From Deltaproteobacteria bacterium (lineage in GTDB: Bacteria; Myxococcota; Kuafuiibacteriia; Kuafuiibacteriales; Kuafuiibacteriaceae): DNA of 64,000 nt. Made by a program: the position numbers and the translations under genes. Positions 42,690 to 51,100 of this stretch are shown here, piece after piece (position 1 is the first letter of the stretch; each line of letters starts with the position of its first letter). The stretch covers positions 4,314,501 through 4,378,500 of the forward strand of contig JADJPE010000005.1 of NCBI GenBank assembly GCA_016713425.1. Direction: 5' to 3'. Under the pieces are notes generated by a model that had not been told where the DNA came from, did not search any database, and saw only the letters and a program-made list of their open reading frames with translations.

Positions 42690-43955
42690 ATGATGTCACT
42701 ACGCGCGTCAAGCGCCTTCGGTCGACTGGCCCAGCGCAGCCGGTTGGGATTGATTCTCGCGGGGACCGCCGCTTCGGCCTCGGCACCGTCATCGACGCCG
42801 CCATCGACGCCGTCGGAGACCGTGACGCTTTGGCACAGCTACAGCGGTGCCGAACGGGCGGCGCTCGAGCGGGTGGTCCAGCGCTTCGAGGCTACGAAGC
42901 CGGGCTTTCGCGTTGCGCTCAGCGCCGTACCGCACGAGGTCCTCACACCGAAGCTCTCGGCGGCGATGCCGCGTGGGCATGGACCGGATCTCTTCATCTA
43001 CGCGCACGATCGAATTGGCGGTTGGGCCGAAGGGGGCCTGATTCAGCCCCTCGAGCTCTTTGCGACCGAGACGATGCTCGATGCGCACCTCACGCCGTGC
43101 GTCTTCGCGCTCGCGTACGGAGAGTCGCTGTACGGTTTGCCGCTCGCCTACAAGGCTCTGGCGCTCTTCGTCCGCACCGACCTCGTGCCGGATCCCCCGC
43201 GGACGTTCGAAGCCCTGCTCAGCGCAGCGAAGGCCGCGACCGATCCGCGAGAAGGGCGTTATGGCTTCGTCTACGGGAACGCCGAGCTGTTTACGCACAC
43301 ACCGCTGCTATTCTCTTTGGGCGGCTTCATCTTCGAAGGTCGCCGCATCAACGTCGTCAACGAGGGTGTCTTTCGCTCTTTTGCGCTGGCTCATCGGCTT
43401 GCGAAGGTGGAGAAGATCGTGCCCGATGAGCCGAGCTTCGTCACGACCAGTGCGATGTTTTCTGACGGCCGAACGCCGATGGTCATGAGCGGTCCATGGT
43501 TTCGAAGCGAAATTCCGGCTTCGACGCCGTATACGGTCGTCCCTTTGCCTGCGTTCCCGGGTGGGCGAGGATCGAGCGGCTTTTCGACCTGCGAAGGTGT
43601 CTTGATGAACGCGAAGAGTCGACGTCGAACGCGGGCGTGGACGTTCATGAAGTTCTTGGCCAACGACCTTCGTTCGGCCGAGGTTCGGCTGCGGGTGGCG
43701 GGGCAGCCGGTGACGTTGCGGGCCGCATACGACGAAGCGCTTCGGTCGCTGCCCGAACGCGAGCAGGCGATCATCCGGGGGTTTCGGGCCGCCTTTGAGC
43801 AATCGGTCCCGTCACCGTCTGATCCTTCGATGGCCGCCGCTTGGATGCCGATGGATGGCGCCCTGTATCGCGTCATCCATCAGGCGGCCGACCCCAGGAC
43901 CGCCGCCGTGGAAGCGCAGGCGCGGATTGACCAAGCGCTCAGAGCGTTGAAGTGA
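42690..43955 (+). CDS. Maltose-type ABC transporter substrate-binding protein
   Basis: Periplasmic sugar-binding protein of the MalE cluster, 421 residues. A weak signal segment (LGLILAGTAASASAP) is followed by a Ser/Pro/Thr spacer, then the fold start VTLWHSYSGAERAALERVVQ. MalE-like landmarks include GPDLFIYAHDRIGGWAEGGLIQPL, YGLPLAYKALALFVRTDLV, DGRTPMVMSGPWF and a C-terminal KFLANDLRSAEVRLRV. It is followed 13 nt later by a MalF-like permease. Ligand is most likely an oligosaccharide such as maltose or maltodextrin (family inference). No Cys lipidation site is evident. Confidence 0.88.
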   Translation: MMSLRASSAFGRLAQRSRLGLILAGTAASASAPSSTPPSTPSETVTLWHSYSGAERAALERVVQRFEATKPGFRVALSAVPHEVLTPKLSAAMPRGHGPDLFIYAHDRIGGWAEGGLIQPLELFATETMLDAHLTPCVFALAYGESLYGLPLAYKALALFVRTDLVPDPPRTFEALLSAAKAATDPREGRYGFVYGNAELFTHTPLLFSLGGFIFEGRRINVVNEGVFRSFALAHRLAKVEKIVPDEPSFVTTSAMFSDGRTPMVMSGPWFRSEIPASTPYTVVPLPAFPGGRGSSGFSTCEGVLMNAKSRRRTRAWTFMKFLANDLRSAEVRLRVAGQPVTLRAAYDEALRSLPEREQAIIRGFRAAFEQSVPSPSDPSMAAAWMPMDGALYRVIHQAADPRTAAVEAQARIDQALRALK

Positions 43956-43968
43956 GGTAGACGCCTTC

Positions 43969-45765
43969 GTGGTCGAGTTTCGTCATACATGGCTGGCGCT
44001 GGTCTCGTGGGTTGGGGCGGCTTTGGTCGGGGGTCTCTTGATCGACGATCGAGTCGAGCGGGCGCTCGATCGCGTGCGCGGTATGCGGGTCGAGCTCGAG
44101 GCGCGTGCCGCGCTGGCGGGCTATCTGCGCCGCGACCCGCGCGTTGCTTTCGATACCGCGCGGACGCGAACCGGATTGACCATCGTTCGCGAGCAGGCCT
44201 CGCTCAAGTACCATTTCTTGTCCCGACCTCACTACGCCGTGAACACGCTGAATCGCACAAAGGACGGTTTGGCGCTGACGCCGGATGATCCCGTGGACCT
44301 GGGGCGGGCTGAGCGCCACGCTGAGGCTAGGCGAAAGGGTGTCGCGCGCCTGACCCGACTCGACCGCGATCAAGACGCGAAGGCGGGATGGTGGCGGGCG
44401 ACGGTTGCGACGGGGACGGTGACGGCGGAGCTCGAGGCCAATCCGCCGCCGGTTCCCTTTTTGCGCGCGATTCCGTTGCCCTTGTCGCGTCCGTTCCCAC
44501 CCACGTCCTCCGGGGGGAGCGCGCCGCACTTCCCGCTCACGTTTCTTTTTCTGTGGGTGCTTGGCGCAGGGGTGACGTCTGGCCTCATCTTCGTACGCCT
44601 TGCCCGCCGATCACGAGGCTTCGCCGTTGTCTTGAGCGTGGTGCTCTTGACCGCCATTTTAGGGTGGGCGGCAAGTCGGGCGCTTTCTGCTGCGGCCGTT
44701 TCTGCGACGACGTATCTTCAGGTCGCTTCGATCTCGCCGACCGCGCCGACCGCGCCGATCGCGCTGCCCTTCTTGGGCATGGGCATGACCTTGGCGGTCT
44801 TCGCGGCGATCGTGTTTGCCTCCATGATGTTGTGGGCAACGCCCGTCGGGGGCGGGATACGCCGTGCGCTTTGCCGTGACCGCGTGCCGTGGCTCTTGGC
44901 GCTCCCGGCCGTACTCGGCATGGCCGTCGTGGTGGGCGTGCCTTTTGTCGTCGGGCTTGGTCTTTCGTTCTTCCGTCATCGACATGGCGACTACACGTTC
45001 GTCGGCTTTTCGAACTTCCTCGAGATCCTGAGCTCGGCGGGGCGCGGCTTCTTCCAGCCTGAATCGCTGCCCTACGCGCTGGCCATGACGGTGGGATGGA
45101 CGGTCGCGAACGTTGGACTTCACCTTGGGTTCGGACTCTTGTTCGCGCTCCTCCTTCAGGGCTGCGCGCCGCGTTTCGCGCGGATCTATCGCGTGATTCT
45201 CATCGTGCCCTGGGCCGTACCTGCCTACATTACGGCACTGATCTGGAAGTCGATGTTCGATCCCGACGTGGGCGTGGTGAACCGGATGCTCGGCCTTCAG
45301 GGCATGTCGTGGATGCAGTCGACGCCGACCGCGTTCTTGGCGAATCTGGTGACGAACGTTTGGCTCGGGTTCCCGTTCATGATGGTCGTCTGTCTAGGGG
45401 CGCTTTCGTCGATTCCGAAGGACTTGTATGAGGCCGCCGAGCTCGATGGCGCCGGCTGGTTTCAAAGGCTCACTCGCATCACGCTCCCGTTGCTGCGGCC
45501 GGCGCTGCTCCCCGCGATCATCCTCGGGTCCATCTGGACGTTCAACCGGTTCGAAGTGATCTACCTCGTTTCCGATGGCGATCCCGATGGCGCAACGGAG
45601 ATCCTGGTGACCGAGGCCTACAAATGGGCCTTCGAACGGGGCTTGGCCCAAGGGGGCGCGTATGGCTATGCGGCCGCATACTCGACCATCATTTTCCTGG
45701 TGTTGCTTGTCTACGGATGGATGACTCGGCGCGTTGCACGGGGCGCGGAGGAGGCGCTTCGATGA
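43969..45765 (+). CDS. MalF-like ABC permease with N-terminal extension
   Basis: Inner-membrane permease, 598 residues. The conserved C-terminal half has a MalF-type core from DRVPWLLALPAVLGMAVVVG and the EAA loop EAAELDGAGWFQRLTRITLP that binds the ATPase. The N-terminal 290 residues are unusual: one helix (WLALVSWVGAALVGGLLI), about 160 mainly hydrophilic residues, then three more helices. E. coli MalF also carries extra N-terminal helices and a large periplasmic loop, but placed differently. The helix count and the sequence of the extra domain suggest a distinct sensory or docking module. GTG 43969 has GAGGTAG upstream. Confidence 0.88.
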   Translation: MVEFRHTWLALVSWVGAALVGGLLIDDRVERALDRVRGMRVELEARAALAGYLRRDPRVAFDTARTRTGLTIVREQASLKYHFLSRPHYAVNTLNRTKDGLALTPDDPVDLGRAERHAEARRKGVARLTRLDRDQDAKAGWWRATVATGTVTAELEANPPPVPFLRAIPLPLSRPFPPTSSGGSAPHFPLTFLFLWVLGAGVTSGLIFVRLARRSRGFAVVLSVVLLTAILGWAASRALSAAAVSATTYLQVASISPTAPTAPIALPFLGMGMTLAVFAAIVFASMMLWATPVGGGIRRALCRDRVPWLLALPAVLGMAVVVGVPFVVGLGLSFFRHRHGDYTFVGFSNFLEILSSAGRGFFQPESLPYALAMTVGWTVANVGLHLGFGLLFALLLQGCAPRFARIYRVILIVPWAVPAYITALIWKSMFDPDVGVVNRMLGLQGMSWMQSTPTAFLANLVTNVWLGFPFMMVVCLGALSSIPKDLYEAAELDGAGWFQRLTRITLPLLRPALLPAIILGSIWTFNRFEVIYLVSDGDPDGATEILVTEAYKWAFERGLAQGGAYGYAAAYSTIIFLVLLVYGWMTRRVARGAEEALR

Positions 45766-45808
45766 CGCCTCGTTGGATGCGCAAGACGCCGCGGAGGAAG
45801 GGGTCGTG

Positions 45809-46672
45809 GTGAAGCGTGCCGGAGGGAACCATGCCACCACCGCCAAGCGCGTGGCCACGCATGCTGTGCTCGTCGGTGGAAGCATCGTCGCCCTGTATCC
45901 GGTCCTCTGGGTTCTCAAGATGGCATTTTCGGAGGGGCGAACGTTTGCCGCGAGCGCGAGCCCGATTCCGGACTCGCTGAGCCTGGGCCACTTCGTCCGG
46001 GTCGTAGGCACGACGGGGTCCGATGGCTCCTGGCTCTTCGGACGACAGCTCATGAATTCGTTCTTGGTGAGTGGTGCGACCACGGTGGTCGGCATCATCA
46101 TCGCGACGACGGCGGCCTACGCCTTTTCCCGGTTTCGCTTCGCGGGCCGGGAATCGACGCTGGCTGCGTTCTTGGTGACCCAGATGTTTCCCGGGACGAT
46201 GGTCATGATTCCGCTCTACGTTCTGCTCGACCGGCTTCTGCTCCTCGACACTTGGACCGGGCTCGTGCTTGTATACTCGAGCTCGGCGCTTCCATTTTGT
46301 GTGTTCATGCTCAAAGGCTACTTCGATACCATCCCGACGGAGATCGAGGAGGCGGCACGCCTCGATGGGGCGTCACAACTCCGTATCTTCTGGTCGCTGA
46401 TCCTTCCCCTCGCGCGTCCGGCGATCGCGATCACCGCATTATTCAGCTTCATGACCGCCTGGAATGAGTTCATTTTGGCCGCGACCTTCATGGGAAAGGA
46501 CGCGAGTTACACGCTGCCGGTCGTGCTCCGAAGCTACGTGGGCGAACGATCGGCCGATTGGGGAGCCTTCGCGGCGGGTGCGGTGCTCGTGAGCGTCCCG
46601 GTCATGAGCCTCTTTCTTTTTCTCGAGAAACACTTGGTCGGCGGCCTCACGCAGGGCGCGGTCAAAGGATAG
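45809..46672 (+). CDS. MalG-like ABC permease
   Basis: Second inner-membrane permease subunit, 287 residues from GTG 45809, which has GGAGGAAGG a few nt upstream; earlier in-frame codons lie inside the preceding gene. Six hydrophobic segments, the EAA loop EEAARLDGASQLRIFWSLIL and TALFSFMTAWNEFILAATF are typical of MalG. With the MalE- and MalF-like genes it forms a complete translocation pathway, but no ATP-binding (MalK-type) gene follows. The next gene, spmAB-like, starts only 4 nt after its stop. Confidence 0.9.
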   Translation: MKRAGGNHATTAKRVATHAVLVGGSIVALYPVLWVLKMAFSEGRTFAASASPIPDSLSLGHFVRVVGTTGSDGSWLFGRQLMNSFLVSGATTVVGIIIATTAAYAFSRFRFAGRESTLAAFLVTQMFPGTMVMIPLYVLLDRLLLLDTWTGLVLVYSSSALPFCVFMLKGYFDTIPTEIEEAARLDGASQLRIFWSLILPLARPAIAITALFSFMTAWNEFILAATFMGKDASYTLPVVLRSYVGERSADWGAFAAGAVLVSVPVMSLFLFLEKHLVGGLTQGAVKG

Positions 46673-46676
46673 TGTC

Positions 46677-48143
46677 TTGCTGAACGGCGTATTTCTGTTC
46701 CTGGTCATCGCGGGCACGCTCACCGCCGCATTCACCGGGAAGATGCAAGCTGTCACCGACGCCAGCATCGACAACGCAAAGACCGCCGTCGATCTCGCGA
46801 TCAATCTGATCGGCCAGATGGCGCTCTGGCTCGGCGTGATGCGGGTCGTCGAAGATGCTGGGTTCTTGGCGACGATAACCCGTGGGTTGTCTCCGATCGT
46901 TCGTCGTCTATTTCCGAGCATTCCGAGCGATCATCCGGCCATCAGCGCGATGATCCTCAACATTGCAGCGAACATCATGGGGTTGACGAATGCGGCGACG
47001 CCGTTCGGCATCAAGGCGATGATTGAGCTCAACAAGCTCAACGCGCGGCCCGGCGTAGCCACCAACGCCATGTGTCTGTTCTTGGCCATCAATACGTCTG
47101 GGGTCGCGGTCCTGCCGACGGGTGCGATCGCCGTGCGTGCGTCGGCGGGGGCCGCGGACGCAACAGGAATTTTTTGGCCGACGATCTTGTCGACCATGGC
47201 TTCGACCCTCGTCGCCATCGTCGTCGCCAAATTGCTCGAGCGTCTTCCGTTCTTTGCGGCCGAGCGCTACGCCTCGGGGGCGTCGGAGTCGGAGTCGGAG
47301 TCGGAGTCGGAGTCGAAGTCGACATCGAAGTCGACATCGAAGTCGACATCGAAGTCGACATCGAAGTCGGAATCCGAGTCCAGATCCCAGTCCAAGGCTT
47401 CGGGGCAGTCCACGTCCGACGCGCGGGCCTCTGAGTCCGAGATCCGAAGTGAGCGCAGCGACGAGGTTAAAGGGCTTGCCGAGGCCGAGGCCAAGCTGGC
47501 CGTCGATCGTCCGGTGTCTCGACTTCGCTTATCGGTGTCGATGGTGATTCTCGCCGCGCTGTTGTTCGCCCTTTCGAGAGACTTGACCGTCGAGGCCGCG
47601 AAGGCAGGATGGATGGGCTCCGTGCGGGCGCTCTCGGGGGCGTGGATCTTGCCCCTTATTCTCGTGACCCTCCTTCTCGCCGGCTTCAGCCGCCGCGTGA
47701 AAGTCTACGAGTCACTGGTGTCGGGGGCGAAGGAGGCTTTCAACGTGGGCGTGATGATCATTCCGTTCTTGGTGGCGATTCTCGTCGCCATCGGAATGTT
47801 TCGCGCCTCGGGCGCGATGGATGCGATCACGCACTTCGTGGGTCCGTACTCTGCGGCCATCGGTGTGCCGGCCGAAGTTCTTCCGATGGCCCTGATTCGG
47901 CCGTTGTCTGGAAGCGGCGCGCTCGCGGTGGTCCTCGAGACGATGAAGACCTACGGTCCGGACTCCCTTCCCGGGTTTACTGTATCGGTCATGGCGGGGA
48001 GCACTGAGACGACCTTCTACGTTCTAGCGGTGTACTTCGGTGCGGTGCGCGTGCGTGCAACACGGCACGCGGTGTTTGCCTGTCTTGCCGCTGACGTTGT
48101 TGGTCTTTACCTCGCGGTGCAATTGGCGCGTTTCTTTCATTGA
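46677..48143 (+). CDS. Fused SpmA-SpmB nucleoside-recognition (Gate) membrane protein
   Basis: 488 residues combining both spore-maturation-type proteins in one chain. The SpmA half starts LNGVFLFLVIAGTLTAAFTG and has NMIMGLT-like NIMGLTNAATPFGIKAM; the SpmB half has GAKEAFNVGVMIIPFLVAIL and ALIRPLSGSGALAVVLETM with GSTETTFYVLAVYFG. Members occur widely in non-sporulating bacteria as likely transporters of unknown substrate. The two halves are joined by a linker of about 60 residues rich in Ser with Glu, Lys and Thr (residues about 201-262). Start is TTG 46677, 4 nt after malG-like stop. The gene end overlaps the convergent giant gene by 7 nt. Confidence 0.9.
   Translation: MLNGVFLFLVIAGTLTAAFTGKMQAVTDASIDNAKTAVDLAINLIGQMALWLGVMRVVEDAGFLATITRGLSPIVRRLFPSIPSDHPAISAMILNIAANIMGLTNAATPFGIKAMIELNKLNARPGVATNAMCLFLAINTSGVAVLPTGAIAVRASAGAADATGIFWPTILSTMASTLVAIVVAKLLERLPFFAAERYASGASESESESESESKSTSKSTSKSTSKSTSKSESESRSQSKASGQSTSDARASESEIRSERSDEVKGLAEAEAKLAVDRPVSRLRLSVSMVILAALLFALSRDLTVEAAKAGWMGSVRALSGAWILPLILVTLLLAGFSRRVKVYESLVSGAKEAFNVGVMIIPFLVAILVAIGMFRASGAMDAITHFVGPYSAAIGVPAEVLPMALIRPLSGSGALAVVLETMKTYGPDSLPGFTVSVMAGSTETTFYVLAVYFGAVRVRATRHAVFACLAADVVGLYLAVQLARFFH
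47278..47400 (+). repeat. In-frame hexa-/dodecanucleotide repeats in spmAB linker
   Basis: About five tcggag units (Ser-Glu) run into four near-perfect tcgacatcgaag units (Ser-Thr-Ser-Lys), then degenerate tccgagtccaga-type units. All periods are multiples of three. Purity of the middle block suggests recent expansion. Confidence 0.93.
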
Positions 48144-51100
48144 CGGGGCAGCTCAGCCCTGACACGTCCACCGATCTCGCTGATGCGGACCACCTCGCTT
48201 GTTGTGGTGACATCGTATTGCTCCATGCCGCCGGGTCCTCGATTGAGACTGTTGAGAAGGTCGTAGGTCGGGCGCGCGCCCCGTTTACGGATCTCGTCGA
48301 GGATTGGTTGGTACTTGGCGATGCGTTGTTCGATTTCGGACTTCAGCCCGTCGGGTACGCCGTCTGAGTCGGCAGGGCAGGCGAGGAGCTCGCCGAGACA
48401 CTCCGCGACAGCGAGGTTTCGAGTCTCGCCTCGTGCCGAAAGGCCGGAGATGAAGATGATGGGCGGGAACGCTGACCCTTCCGTGTCAAGGATCGAGCCG
48501 GTCACAGTTACCTCTTTGAGGCGCTCACGTCGAATCAACTCGACGAACTTCGGATTGATGTCTTTGGCGTTCGACAGAGCGCTCGTCGGCAGGACGCGGT
48601 TCGCGAGATCCTTGGCTTCGTTCTCGAGCGCGCCATCGAGATCAGTCGGGACCTCGGCGGTCGAGTTGGCCGCGACGAATCTGGGGCTTTCGCCAACGAC
48701 GGCGACGCACTTGAGCGAATCCTGCCCGCTTTCGTCGCGGAAGGTGAGAAACGCAAAGTCCGCCCCGACCCCGGGGTCGCTCGACTCCAGAACGACCGCC
48801 CGCGCGCGGAAGTCCGCCGCCTTCTCGGGCAGCGCGATCGCGACGGCCTGGGCCTTGCCGAAACCTCGCTGCTCGAGCTCGTTTGCGATCGTTTGGCCCC
48901 GCTCGGAAACGATCGCTCGATACTCGTAGTCGATCATGTCGCGGACTTGGGCGGCGGTCGCCTTGGGATCGATCGGCAGAAAGCGCGCAGCACCCGAGAA
49001 CGAGATGACCGCGAACTTGCGGATGGCGCCGCCCGCATCCTTCGCGGCCAGATACTTCACCGGAGCTTTTGGAGAAGAGCGAGCGGTCGACGAGTCGACG
49101 ATCAAGTTCCGGAGCTGTTCTTTGTCGACGAAGCTACGCACGGCGTCCCGCCATTGGTCGGCGGTGAGGGCCACGGCCTCGGCCTCGAAGAGACGATCCG
49201 ACACGGTCTCGAGATTGGTTTGGGTGGCGGCAGCGGCGGCCTCCTTGACCTTTTCCAACGATTCGTCGGCGATCACGTCCTCCGCGGTCTGGGTGAGGTA
49301 GAGCGTGGTGCGCTCGCCGTTCGGACGGGTCCCGGACACGAGAATGATGGGGGCTTCAGGGTCGGGTAGCCCGACCTCGAAGGGGGGTGTGAGCTCCTTC
49401 GATCGCAAGATCTCGGCCAGCCGCTCGCGGAGCGAGCTCCCGTCCGAGCGTATGCCTAGGCCGTAGTCGTTTCCGAGCCGTTCGATGCAGCTTTCGCGAG
49501 CGCGCTCGACTTTCGCACGAACCACGTTCCGAAACGCGGAACCATCATCCATGACATCCGAAAGCTCAAGGAGCAGGACCTCTCCATCGACCTCCGAAAT
49601 CGCGAGTGCGCGACGCTGACCGGCTACGTCGCTCCCCGCGAGGACGTAGAACGGCACCGGCGTGTCCTCGGTGATTTTTCGGTCGACACGCAGGGCACCA
49701 AACGGTGGCTCGGACGTGATCGCGTTCTTGAGGCTTTCCGGATCGGCCGCGAGGCCGGAGTCGCTAAGAGCGGCGGCGACGGCGGTGACGACCTCGGCGG
49801 ATCGTTGAGCGACGGCTGTGCTCAGCGCGGCGGTCGCCTCCTGTTGGTTGGTTCCCGCGGCCGTGAAGAGCGCTCCGTCGATGGACGCGAGTGCGATGAC
49901 GGAATCGTTCCGATCTGTCTTGAGGAACGTCACGGGATAGAGGCCTGCCTTAGAAGAGCCCACTGCTCTGACGCCGAGAAATGGGGGGGCTAGGACGCGT
50001 TTGAGCGCGTCGATCAGCGCCGAAGAAGGATCTTCGACGTCGCGGAGCGTCTCGACGAGCTGCGGCGACCCCACGACGATCTTCCCAATCTCGTCCTTCT
50101 CGACGGCCGCGGCCTCCACCTGGATGCGTTTGATGGCCTGCGCGTCCGCGGGCGCAAGCTGTCCGGCGATGGGCTCCTGGTTCGCTTCGACCTCGGGCGT
50201 CAGGGGCGTCTTGAACAGGCGGCCATCAAGGAGGCAGAAAAGATAGGGCGTGGGCTCGGTGTTGGCACCAATCGTCGCGTTCACCGCGAAGTATGTCCCG
50301 GGGGCGTCTTCGTTTGGGGTGACAAGACGCGTCGATGCCGGATCGAACCGCGCGCCCAGCTCATCGGCGAACGCGGTGAGCGCTTCGCCAAGTCGAGCCT
50401 CCTCCGACTGGAGAAAGAAGGCACTCTTGCCGCGTTGCAGGTTGGCTGTGATCTCGCCTGACTCTTGCGCTCGCGCGTCCCGAATCAGCTTGAGCGCGCC
50501 ATTCGAGATCGAGGTTGAGCCATCGCCCGACCCCTCGTCGAATGTCGTGGCGTCAAAGGGTCCGAGCGCCGTTAGACCGTCTTTGGTCGCAATGAACTCG
50601 AGGCGAACGCGACCGTCGGTTTTGCCTTTGGTTGACGTCGCGCCGAGGACCAGCCTGGGTGTGCCCTCCACGCTTGTCGACGAGACAAGTTCAAAGGATG
50701 CAAGGTCTGGGTTCCCTTTGCGGATGCCAGCGGCAAACGCGACCGGCGCGATGTAGCTGTCAAGCGCCGGGTTGCCTGCGACGGCTTCTTTGGCGATCGC
50801 TTGAATGTTCGCAGTGATGGCCTTGTTGACGTCGCCTCGGATGACACTGGGATTGTCGCTGATGAAGACTTGGCCATCGACGCACGCCAGCTCGAAATCC
50901 TTGCGCAAAAGCCCCGTCTCGTTTCGAGTCATCGTTTGAAGAACAGAAATCGGAACGCCGGCGAGGTCCCGGTCGACGCGGAAGCTCTCGATCTTGAACG
51001 CGCGCTCAACCGGAGCGTAGGTGGAAAGTGCTGTGATCAGAGCCTCCGCATCAACGCCGGCTGCGACAACCCGGGCGTCGCGGAGCGCTTCGTCTGCAAA

